This document shows positions 38,501-45,719 of a stretch of 64,000 nt of DNA, piece after piece; position 1 is the first letter of the stretch, and each line of letters opens with the position of its first letter. The DNA is from JAJDFU01 sp964641965 (GTDB lineage Bacteria; Bacteroidota; Bacteroidia; Chitinophagales; Saprospiraceae). Location of the stretch: positions 26,333 to 90,332 of the forward strand of contig CAZXLD010000013.1 in the NCBI GenBank assembly GCA_964641965.1, written 5' to 3'. The position numbers and the translations under genes are program-made. The notes under the pieces are model-generated. The model ran no database searches. It was not told where the DNA came from and was given only the letters and a program-made list of their open reading frames with translations.

Positions 38501-38957
38501 ACTGCAGCAGATAAAGCGCACTCAGTTTGTCAAAGTTGTAGGCCTCTGCATCCTGATCCAGATACAATTTAAGCGCCTCCCCTAGCCGGCGATGTGCTTT
38601 TACGCCGGAAGCCAAGAGGCGATCAAGGTCTTCTTTAGCATCCCATTTAACTACTTTCACATGCCCCTTGTGGGCAAAAATATTGAAGAACAACTCTCCC
38701 ACGTCCAATGCATCCGACACCAGCTTGAAATCGATGGTAGAGGCATTGGGGTTGATCTCCCCATTCTTCACCATGTTCTTAAAAGCGGTTTTTACCAAAT
38801 CAAAATGGGCAAAAGGGCTTGGAATGGAAGTCGGTGCTTCATGCACATTGCCTCCGTGCGGATCTTTTATGGCATTGATCTGGTTCCGTTGATATGGATC
38901 CGACAAAAACCAGTCTTCCTCATTTTTTAACTCGTGATAGGTGAGTACATAACCCAT
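35508..38957 (-). CDS. Large actin/Hsp70-fold ATPase of the motor cluster
   Basis: An 1149-aa protein without signal peptide or clear membrane helix. The C-terminal half has the three signatures of the actin/Hsp70 (ASKHA) fold: phosphate-1 SIDFGTTNTHLE (Asp592), phosphate-2 AIDIGGGTSDVVVF (Asp814) and adenosine motif ITFSGNGSRVL (about 958-968). The first ~580 residues match nothing I recognise and contain aromatic-rich, probably beta-strand segments. The proteobacterial virulence factor SrfB is a similarly large relative in the same superfamily, but the N-terminus does not look alike. It lies between the tubulin-like and coiled-coil genes; an ATP-driven filament or chaperone role is inferred. 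Confidence 0.8.
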   Translation of the reverse strand: MGYVLTYHELKNEEDWFLSDPYQRNQINAIKDPHGGNVHEAPTSIPSPFAHFDLVKTAFKNMVKNGEINPNASTIDFKLVSDALDVGELFFNIFAHKGHVKVVKWDAKEDLDRLLASGVKAHRRLGEALKLYLDQDAEAYNFDKLSALYLLQFDNDPERVVGGTSPSTLFFASPNPHTYAHITMPNGDVLFDQSYTHLHDRDSQFQLFLFALSAAYPDFGQRFREVNEYLNATRNKIAAENRDFYIELTNLTKDFYKDHFKEISISGTHEFAYVLDLVLRTRQDELTSSSDFEIRSHSTRFMAMEKKPLVLQHGHGGKSRHQEDLIYYSHPYPKGLPIPNRVREPLEERKLPGLEQIQHPFLVVSDLLEDYLIELFYPINKEKYFDGHLKDLPGGDTEDNRGFLLPIKPMLFDYFSPEELKGIVDDGKPMLEMERLATGVKVTLRIPIKKQGEYIKFERIYYKSSSTLPEHPDPDANRGVIFEAPFGVSIFPFIGMGNFEEERPYRVMLVDKDNLPNRDYSLRFIRSDSNQTVKPTAHVNRTAPGDNAHTKIYVLNREFDAIELDNGLAKGILIPNLVMHSIGSKEFHFSIDFGTTNTHLEYKEGASGTPRPFDITEGDLQVGTLHPLEEGSEYMRRMRVIDILKIPEDLFPERIGRDSNMSFPQRTVLAERHNIDFGQPTYTLADFNIPFIYGKRLIPGHSEIRTNLKWSNYTMDMDSKRRVRAFLEKLMFMIRAKVLLNRGHLKQTKITWFYPSNMTMARVDALEEMWNAVYNQYIGGQAPLGKLPESISPFYYYRNRMNITAASKPVVAIDIGGGTSDVVVFQHNRPSIITSFRFAANSIFGDAYSEYGAANTNGFVQRYYPQIQRLLSTNNLTDLEDVLNKLVEENKSIDVIAFFFSLEDNLEIRRRNLPISFTELLKNDDHIRLVFVLFFTAIMYHVAKLMKARELEKPRYITFSGNGSRVLQFISSSDERISNLAKTIFDEVYRDKGAEDSNLNVYREKDEPKEATCRGGLMMKETFSLEEIEDMTVAYLGLEDHPFSDDSTRYDTINREFQEELLQDYKGFYDFFFKLNDKLAFNKRFGVTADAVDIARSKMKEDVDDFLQEGLETRKKELPETNIRVEETLFFFPLIGVINRLAYSISQMD

Positions 38958-39022
38958 ACGTGTATTGTATTTTACAAGCTAAACGGAATCCTTTCCACCT
39001 TTAGATAGATAGGCTGACTCCT

Positions 39023-40504
39023 TCAAAAATTCGCGAAATAATCGTCGATTAATTTATTGGTTCCTCCGTGGAAAACATCCAGCAGTTTCTCAGCAGCATT
39101 CGGATAGGTGCCATGGGCCGCTTCGTAACTATTGAGGGCACCTTCAAAATCCTTGAATCCTAATTTTTTGTGTCCGCCCATCCAGGAAGAGCGCGTCTTG
39201 ACATCCCGAATTGCGGTAGATAAATTGGAATAGTCCAGGTTGAAAGGCATAAAGCTGCGCTTATTGTTCCCCATTTCCCTGAGCCAATCATCAAAGGCTT
39301 TATTGATCAGGCTTAAATGACTTTTCACGAATGGAGACCCCATAAAAGCTACATCCAGTTTCGGATCGCGTTTAGCGGTAAATGGAGCACCACTTTTAAT
39401 CGACCCATCCATTTGCTTTTTCAGAAACCGAATGAAGAAAAAGTACTGGGTTAAAGGACGCTTGATCATGCGTTGGGTTTGGTCGCCCAATTGGTCAAAG
39501 GTGATCATTTCCTTCTCTTCCTTAACACCAAATTCGAAGTATTTTGGATCCTCGGCACGGCCATCGCGTGTAGTCAGTTCAGAGTCGCCCAAGGCACAAT
39601 AGTCTACAATGGACAGGGCTGCAGCCATTTCCACAAAATGGGCATCATTCTGCTGCCCGCCTGCCCCGGGGTCGTGTTCGTAATCTTTGCTCACCCGATC
39701 CCCCAAATAGTAGAGGGCATTCAGGGAATCATTCCCGGTCACATTGGATTGATAATAATGAAGCGCTGCCCGGGTTTTAGACATAAACGTTCCCTTGTTG
39801 ATCTCGATCTGATCCCCGTCATCCTTTGGTGCTACTCCGAAGTAAGGCATTAAGGTGAGCGCTCCAACGGCAGCTTCTTTTACCAATTGCGAATTCGGCA
39901 AGGGCGGTGCCGCATTCCGGATGTTCTTCAATACAATGGGGAAACCGGCAGCTCCAGTTCCGCCAAATATGGAGCTGATGATAAAAACCCGATCACCTTC
40001 CTGGAAATTGGAGGCAAAGTACTTGAACTCGTTGGACTCGCTGAACTGGTTGAGAACCACACTTCCCATATTCGGATTACCCACGAAACCAATGTCCATT
40101 TCGGTGTTCAGATTGGAGCGGGAAAACAGCACACTGGTCAAGGCCTTGTTGGCCGGATCCAGGGTTTGGTAGTCGATGTAGTTCTTGAACTGTTGGTTGG
40201 ACACTCCGTCCAGGTTGAATGAAAACGTATTGGAAAGCACATCTTCGGGCGCCAGCTCATTCAAGGTGCGTAAGGGAGTTGAAAAGAAGCCCTTTTCTGG
40301 ATTCGACAATTGCTCGCGTACACGCTGATAGTAGTCCAGAATTTTCAGGGTCCTTTTCAGGTCGAGATTGCTCTGATGCGGATCTACAATAATCGGTATT
40401 AATTCAAACCCGTTGAGCTTAACCCCACTTGAGAGCAGCATCGCAAGTGATTTTAATACCCTGGAGCCAGATCCACCGATGGCAAAAACAAATAATTTTT
40501 TCAT
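39023..40504 (-). CDS. Tubulin/FtsZ-like GTPase of the motor cluster
   Basis: A 493-aa soluble protein with tubulin-superfamily signatures: an N-terminal nucleotide loop (FAIGGSGSRVLKSL, residues 7-20) and the phosphate loop FGGTGAAG (180-187), corresponding to GGGTGTG of FtsZ and tubulin. Spacing between the loops is longer than in FtsZ, as in the Tubulin_2-like group of bacterial proteins. It is not cell-division FtsZ: no dcw genes surround it and the C-terminal peptide is absent. It is 7 nt from the upstream membrane-protein gene and 65 nt ahead of the actin-like ATPase. GTP-dependent assembly is expected but not provable from sequence. Confidence 0.8.
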   Translation of the reverse strand: MKKLFVFAIGGSGSRVLKSLAMLLSSGVKLNGFELIPIIVDPHQSNLDLKRTLKILDYYQRVREQLSNPEKGFFSTPLRTLNELAPEDVLSNTFSFNLDGVSNQQFKNYIDYQTLDPANKALTSVLFSRSNLNTEMDIGFVGNPNMGSVVLNQFSESNEFKYFASNFQEGDRVFIISSIFGGTGAAGFPIVLKNIRNAAPPLPNSQLVKEAAVGALTLMPYFGVAPKDDGDQIEINKGTFMSKTRAALHYYQSNVTGNDSLNALYYLGDRVSKDYEHDPGAGGQQNDAHFVEMAAALSIVDYCALGDSELTTRDGRAEDPKYFEFGVKEEKEMITFDQLGDQTQRMIKRPLTQYFFFIRFLKKQMDGSIKSGAPFTAKRDPKLDVAFMGSPFVKSHLSLINKAFDDWLREMGNNKRSFMPFNLDYSNLSTAIRDVKTRSSWMGGHKKLGFKDFEGALNSYEAAHGTYPNAAEKLLDVFHGGTNKLIDDYFANF

Positions 40505-40510
40505 ATCCGA

Positions 40511-41026
40511 TTATTGTGGGAATGGGGTTGTGGAACAATTCGCACTCCAATTGCGCAGTATAAAGGAAAAAAGGACAAACAAGATAATCCCATATAAGGC
40601 ATTGACCATGCCGAAGGCGATAAGCTGCCCCGGCTCAATATACTGGGCAATAGATTCTGCCATGTACCCCTGATCATAATCGGCATACACCCAGCCATAA
40701 CTCACCGCAAAACAAATAATCGCACTTAAGGCTAGGAAAATGAGCCAATGGTACCATCGATTGAATCGGGGGGAATTGATTAAATAGTAAAATAAAAGTA
40801 CCAGAGCCAGCGGCGTAAAATAGGTGATGAATCCACAAGGAATGTACAAGGAAGGATCATTAAAGCCTTCTCCATCAAAACCGTACAGGTGTTGACCTAG
40901 ATAATCCCCGTAAACACCGATGAACAGGCCTTCGTACAAGGGGGCGAAAAAATCCTTTTGCTGGATAATAAATCCAACGACCGGAATGGCAGCCAATACA
41001 AAAGAGATCACAAATACTGCAATCAT
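40511..41026 (-). CDS. Four-helix membrane protein of the motor cluster
   Basis: A 171-aa protein with four predicted membrane helices (about residues 3-22, 63-82, 92-113 and 140-160) and an acidic, aromatic loop between helices 1 and 2. I do not recognise the family. It sits 6 nt upstream of the tubulin-like gene and 15 nt downstream of the VWA-like lipoprotein gene, so it is translated from the same message. It may be a membrane platform for the complex. Confidence 0.7.
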   Translation of the reverse strand: MIAVFVISFVLAAIPVVGFIIQQKDFFAPLYEGLFIGVYGDYLGQHLYGFDGEGFNDPSLYIPCGFITYFTPLALVLLFYYLINSPRFNRWYHWLIFLALSAIICFAVSYGWVYADYDQGYMAESIAQYIEPGQLIAFGMVNALYGIILFVLFSFILRNWSANCSTTPFPQ

Positions 41027-41041
41027 CGCTGTGGTATTAAT

Positions 41042-42538
41042 TTAATTTTCAATTTGAATAGCGAATTCAACCAGGTGCTCCCGTTTATAACCCGGAGACC
41101 TGGCCTGATAAGCTTCCTGCATACCTCGGATTAAATAGGCTAAACCGAATGTTTTATCCAGTTCTCCACCCTCCTGCTGACGGTCGTCCCTGCTCGTAGC
41201 GTTTTCCACCCAGACTGGGATCTGGTCTTTGAGCTGAATCTGAACGGTTCCTTCCCGGGCTCGATCCGTTTCCAATACCAGAAAATGGGTAAACGGAGTC
41301 AACTTTTCATCCTTTTCTTTTTCCACCCGGGAAACAGGCAATACTTCAATTAGGCTAAAGCCATGGTCAACCGTATACTGCTCCGTATTCTCTAAATAGG
41401 AATCCCCCAGGTACAGCTTGGAGTAATCTACGGCCAGGCTGAATCGAAACCGCCCTGCTGCTTCGCCTCGGGAGGCAGGCTTTGGACTGGCCAGACAAGT
41501 AGTTGAAGAAGACCGGCAAGGGCTGTAACGGCTGCCTTCAGTATGATATTGAGCTACTTTGTATCCAGGTTCGTTGCCATTCGAAAGCGACAGGAAGTAA
41601 TGATTTTGGTAGCCTCGCAAGGATTCGATATCCATCCGGTCCATGAAAAGCTGCATACCGTTTGAAGGCCCTGCTACCAGAATATAATAGGGACGTGTAT
41701 TTTCCAGCACGAAGCCCCTGTTATTATAGTCATAGTAGAGCCCATTGAACCTGGAATCCAATTTGATAAGAAGCAACTCCAGGTCTTGCTGCTTATCCAG
41801 GTGAGAAGCAAAGGTATTTTTGATGCTAATTTGCTGGTTGACTAGGTAATCGCCGGCATCCTGATTTCGTCCGGGAGAAAAAATAAAATCCGATGCAAGA
41901 ATGGACATTTGATTGGAAGCGGCATTGGCCAGCAGGTTTTTGAGCAAGTCGGCAATATTGGTGTTGGTATTGGGCTGGCGTCTACTTTTGAAGGTGGCCG
42001 GATCCAGACGCTGGATGAAATCTTCCAACGCGCCCTGAAACGGGGTGATGCCTGCATTGATGTAAGATAACCCTAGACTATCCGTCAGTTTATTGGCGTA
42101 TACCAAATCAGACAAGAAAGCGAAAAGGGTTTGTTTAAACTGAGTGTTTCCCTCCACATAGCCGTCCATACTTCCGGAGTTCTCAATGTAGGCCTGATAA
42201 ACAAAGCGGACGGGACGGCTGGAACCTGTTGTCGAGGTACAGGAAGGACAAATAGCCGCTATCCGATCCTGAAGCGCTTGCTGATCCAAGGCATCCTCTT
42301 TGACCAAGCCGCAACGCGCGTAGGCCCCCTTTTTGGCTTCTATCAGGCCTTTAATAGCTGTGAGCTCGCTTGCCGAGAGTTGGCCGTCTTCGGTGAGATC
42401 CTTGATACGTGTATCCAGACTATCGCACAGGCTACCTCCGCAAGAAGAAAGCGCAACCACAAACAGAAAACCAAAAAAGTAGTATAGAGATCGAGACTGG
42501 GAACAGGACGCATTCCACAGGGAAAAAGGGTTAGGCAT
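41042..42538 (-). CDS. VWA-like lipoprotein with EF-hand-like loop (first gene of the motor cluster)
   Basis: Start at 42538 is chosen because it gives a 33-residue lipoprotein signal ending LSSC; a second ATG at 42562 and a TTG at 42592 are in frame. The mature 498-aa-form protein has an EF-hand-like loop DLTEDGQLSASE near the N-terminus, then a von Willebrand A-like domain starting YIENSGSMDGY. There the usual first MIDAS Asp is Glu, while the SxS serines remain, and a second acidic site appears in ASDFIFS. The C-terminal part is beta-rich. It is probably periplasmic and calcium or Mg responsive. It heads the operon, downstream of thyA. Confidence 0.75.
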   Translation of the reverse strand: MPNPFSLWNASCSQSRSLYYFFGFLFVVALSSCGGSLCDSLDTRIKDLTEDGQLSASELTAIKGLIEAKKGAYARCGLVKEDALDQQALQDRIAAICPSCTSTTGSSRPVRFVYQAYIENSGSMDGYVEGNTQFKQTLFAFLSDLVYANKLTDSLGLSYINAGITPFQGALEDFIQRLDPATFKSRRQPNTNTNIADLLKNLLANAASNQMSILASDFIFSPGRNQDAGDYLVNQQISIKNTFASHLDKQQDLELLLIKLDSRFNGLYYDYNNRGFVLENTRPYYILVAGPSNGMQLFMDRMDIESLRGYQNHYFLSLSNGNEPGYKVAQYHTEGSRYSPCRSSSTTCLASPKPASRGEAAGRFRFSLAVDYSKLYLGDSYLENTEQYTVDHGFSLIEVLPVSRVEKEKDEKLTPFTHFLVLETDRAREGTVQIQLKDQIPVWVENATSRDDRQQEGGELDKTFGLAYLIRGMQEAYQARSPGYKREHLVEFAIQIEN

Positions 42539-42770
42539 CGGTAATTGACAAGTTTTCCTCATGCATTCAGGTAATAGGCGAATCTGTTTCAAATTAGGAA
42601 ATTCTTAACGGATTGCCCACACGATTTCTATAACGACAAGGGAGGGTATTTCCATTGCCTGTGCTCCTAAATAAACTACTAGGAAAGCACCATCAAGGCG
42701 TTACAATTTCGGTCAGGCTAGGAATTTAATCGACGAAAATGATTTCGGTAAGGCAGGCCTAAACATCAAC

Positions 42771-43571
42771 CTACACCGCCACAGTCGCTTTTATATGGGG
42801 CCAGGGATCGTAGTTTAAAAGCTCAAAATCCTCATAAGCGAAGCCAAAAATATCGTTCACTGCCGGGTTCAACTGCATTTTTGGGAGCGGCCTGGGGGTT
42901 CGGCTCAACTGCAATTTGGCTTGCTCTATGTGGTTGTTGTATAAATGGACGTCCCCGAATGTGTGCACAAATTCACCGGGCTCCAAATCACAAACCTGGG
43001 CCATCATGAGCGTTAGCAGCGCATAGGATGCGATATTGAAAGGTACTCCAAGGAAGACATCGGCAGAGCGTTGGTACAATTGGCAACTCAACTTTCCATT
43101 CGATACGTAAAACTGAAACAAGGCATGACAAGGCAGCAGGGCCATTTCATTCAGCTCGCCTGCGTTCCAGGCGCTAACCAGGATCCTTCGGGAATCCGGA
43201 TTGGTGCGGATCAGCTCGACCGCATTTCGGATCTGATTGACCACTTCCCCATTCGGAGCACTCCAACTCACCCATTGCTTTCCATAAATAGGCCCTAAAT
43301 TCCCCTCTTCATCAGCCCACTCGTTCCAAATGCGCACACCATGTTCCTGCAGGTATTTTACATTCGTATCTCCTTTCAGGAACCAAAGCAACTCATAAAT
43401 GATGCTTTTTAAGTGTACCTTTTTCGTGGTGACCAGCGGAAATCCCTCTTGCAGGTCAAATCGCATTTGATAGCCAAACAGACTCTTGGTGCCCGTGCCT
43501 GTACGGTCATTTTTTTCGTTCCCGTCGTCCAGAATTTTTTGGAGGAGCTCCAGATAAGCTTTCATCTTCAT
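42771..43571 (-). CDS. thyA: Thymidylate synthase
   Basis: A 266-aa enzyme converting dUMP to dTMP with methylenetetrahydrofolate. The family is recognised by RTGTGTKSLFGYQMRFDL near the N-terminus, the catalytic Cys in LLPCHALFQFYV, the QRSADVFLGVPFNIASY substrate segment and the C-terminal HIKATVAV. Length matches E. coli ThyA (264 aa). The motor-cluster operon starts 233 nt downstream on the same strand; read-through from thyA is possible but the gap suggests a separate promoter. Confidence 0.97.
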   Translation of the reverse strand: MKMKAYLELLQKILDDGNEKNDRTGTGTKSLFGYQMRFDLQEGFPLVTTKKVHLKSIIYELLWFLKGDTNVKYLQEHGVRIWNEWADEEGNLGPIYGKQWVSWSAPNGEVVNQIRNAVELIRTNPDSRRILVSAWNAGELNEMALLPCHALFQFYVSNGKLSCQLYQRSADVFLGVPFNIASYALLTLMMAQVCDLEPGEFVHTFGDVHLYNNHIEQAKLQLSRTPRPLPKMQLNPAVNDIFGFAYEDFELLNYDPWPHIKATVAV

Positions 43572-43765
43572 TAAATATATCTTCCAAACTTACGGGCTTC
43601 TAATTTTATTTGGGGAGTTGTTTTTCCACGGGCTGTGGAAATTCCCAGCACACTTTCCGGTTAGGAGGATCTCGTAGGTGCATCTTCTAGCAGAAGGCTG
43701 ACAATTCATGATTCGGCCAGGTCAACCGGATTCCTTTTTTCTGGTTTAATAAAAAAATAAAGCAA

Positions 43766-44425
43766 ATGGCGCGGTCACTCCTTGCCCTTCTAACTTTTTT
43801 TCCACTGGTCATCCTTGCACAAGATTCGGGTTGGGAATTGCGCTACGACAAGGACGACATTCAAGTCCACCACCGAAAGTCCAACCTTTCCCCAATCAAT
43901 GAGCTTAAGTTGGTCACGGTAGTAAATTCCAGCATGCCTGTTCTGCTGCAATTTCTTTCCGATGTAGATCACTTCCCGATTTGGGTATATGGCTGCGTAG
44001 AGGCCAGGCAAGTAGAGCAACCCACTCCGGCAGAAGGTATTTATTACAGCCGGATGGATTTCCCCTGGCCATTGCGCGACCGCGACTTCTACGCGCACTC
44101 CAAGGCAAGCGTGTTGGATCAAGGTAAAAAAGTGTTGATTGAGGTAGAAGGGCGTCCGGATTTTCGTCCGGAACGGGAAAAGGTAGTTCGAATCCCCCAT
44201 TTATCTGTGAATTGGACACTTACCGAATTAACCCCCAACCGCATTCGAATCGAATACTACTTGCATACCGATCCCGGAGGGAACCTTCCCAAATGGATGG
44301 TTAATATGGCACTTGATAAAGGTCCTGCAGAAACCCTGCAAAACATTCGGACCGGCCTTGCTTCCTTCACCCCCGATGTTAAAACTAGGGGTTCCAAGCA
44401 ACTAGCAGCAGGCCAGCGTAAGTGA
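43766..44425 (+). CDS. Secreted START-domain lipid-binding protein (copy 1)
   Basis: A 219-aa protein with signal peptide (cleavage after VILA) and a START/SRPBCC domain across about residues 25-205. Conserved segments include FPIWVYGC, YYSRMDFPWPLRDRDF, VVRIPHLSVNW and DPGGNLPKWMVNMALDKGP. START domains bind lipids or other hydrophobic ligands in a helix-grip pocket. The protein should act in the periplasm. It is followed by a paralogue 247 nt downstream. Confidence 0.88.
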   Translation: MARSLLALLTFFPLVILAQDSGWELRYDKDDIQVHHRKSNLSPINELKLVTVVNSSMPVLLQFLSDVDHFPIWVYGCVEARQVEQPTPAEGIYYSRMDFPWPLRDRDFYAHSKASVLDQGKKVLIEVEGRPDFRPEREKVVRIPHLSVNWTLTELTPNRIRIEYYLHTDPGGNLPKWMVNMALDKGPAETLQNIRTGLASFTPDVKTRGSKQLAAGQRK

Positions 44426-44672
44426 CAATCCCCGGAGATAAGAGGTAATGATAATAGTACCCCTGGCATCTGAATCGGCTTACTTGGTAGACGGTATTGG
44501 GTAGATGGAAGGGTTACCTGTTTCCATTTAAATGGAGGGCCCGGAAACAGAAAAATTCAGCAGGTTCTTGCCAGAAGCATTCAGAATTTTATTTTAATCC
44601 ACTGAAACCAAACATACTTTTGTATCATGTCGAGCAGTTTGAATAAAATATTTCCTAAAAAAATCTGCTCGC

Positions 44673-45350
44673 TTGAATACGATCGCCATCCAACATCCAG
44701 GTTTATTCACCCTTCTACTGACTTTTTTGACCGTTGTCTCCTGGGCTCAACAGGATGAAACAACCTGGACCTTAAAAAAAGAACAGGACGGGCTTAAAGT
44801 CTTTCTGCGTAAAAATGCGAGCACCGGCATCAACGACGTTCGTTTGCAATTCAGCAGCAACGCCCCACTGGAGTGCATCGTGGCAGTGCTCCGAAATCCA
44901 AAAAACTTTCCCAATTGGGTATACAACTGTAAAGAAACCCGACATTTGGAGATGGCGGCCAATGGGGATTGCATCTATTATTCTCGAATCAACTTTCCTT
45001 GGCCGATCCAGGACCGGGATGTAGTGGCACGTTCCCGGCTCACCCGAAACGAAAGATCCGGTGAGATTGTCATTCAATCCGTCAATCTGGAAAATCGACT
45101 CCCAAAAACGGACAAGGTGGTCCGCATTCCATACATGGCAAGCGGATGGATAATCAGCCCTCAATCGGACGGCACCCAATTGTTAGTTTATGAACTAAGC
45201 TCGGATCCGGGAGGCAGCTTACCCTCTTGGCTGATCAATATGGCAGTAGACAAGGGCCCAATCCATACCGTCAAGGCCTTGCGAGCCGAGTTGGAGGCAA
45301 CCGCAAAGACGACCACGAGTCCGGCCTCTTCCTTTGCAAGCGGATATTAA
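44673..45350 (+). CDS. Secreted START-domain lipid-binding protein (copy 2, TTG start)
   Basis: A 225-aa paralogue of the preceding gene, with matching blocks (FPNWVYNC, YYSRINFPWPIQDRD, VVRIPYMASGW, DPGGSLPSWLINMAVDKGP). The frame has no ATG or GTG ahead of the signal peptide; TTG 44673 gives MNTIAIQHPGLFTLLLTFLTV and is the only sensible start. A poor ribosome-binding site and rare start codon suggest lower expression than copy 1. Both copies probably carry a hydrophobic ligand across the periplasm. Confidence 0.83.
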   Translation: MNTIAIQHPGLFTLLLTFLTVVSWAQQDETTWTLKKEQDGLKVFLRKNASTGINDVRLQFSSNAPLECIVAVLRNPKNFPNWVYNCKETRHLEMAANGDCIYYSRINFPWPIQDRDVVARSRLTRNERSGEIVIQSVNLENRLPKTDKVVRIPYMASGWIISPQSDGTQLLVYELSSDPGGSLPSWLINMAVDKGPIHTVKALRAELEATAKTTTSPASSFASGY

Positions 45351-45719
45351 AATCCAGTAAGACAAAATAGACTATATGCTGCAGAATTTTCAATTGTTAA
45401 TTTATGATTTTCAATTTGAATATTGCAGATAGGCATATGCACAGAAATTCCCCAAATCCATTTGTCAATATCCCCAGATCGTCAATCGATCCTTTGTAAT
45501 TTAATTCCAATACCGAAAGGATTAACCCAAGTCTACCAAGTCATTCAAAATCCACTACTTTTTACCTTCAACCTACTACCATTTACCCGACACCCATTCC
45601 CCGTGTTACCCCAGTATGCATTCAGCATTAAACCTAGGACAATTAGCCTTTTCACCTTTCCCTGACAAACCTGCCCGCTTTACCTTTGTTCCTCTTCTTG
45701 ACCTAAGCAAAAGGAATAT
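45351..45719 (+). promoter_or_regulatory. Leader region with promoter of the UbiD-type gene
   Basis: These 369 bases have no supportable gene; an 80-codon frame at 45423-45665 is judged spurious. A good promoter match lies near the end: TTTC (45657-45660), then 20 nt, then TACCTTTG (45681-45688), close to the Bacteroidota TTTG-N19-21-TAnnTTTG consensus, 32 nt before the UbiD-type start codon. Confidence 0.55.

Noticed and set aside
35508..38957. Naming the actin-fold ATPase SrfB
   Set aside because: Only the ATPase signatures and size are comparable. The N-terminal half does not resemble what I know of SrfB, so no symbol is given.
39023..40504. Calling the tubulin-like gene ftsZ
   Set aside because: It lacks the FtsZ C-terminal peptide and division-gene neighbours, and spacing between nucleotide loops differs.
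30272..42538. Calling the cluster a Zorya defence system
   Set aside because: Only the ZorA/ZorB-like motor pair is comparable. No helicase, nuclease or other Zorya effector is present, and the partner genes are of different kinds.
45423..45665. 80-codon frame upstream of the UbiD-type gene
   Set aside because: Low-complexity composition, no ribosome-binding site, and it runs up against the promoter.
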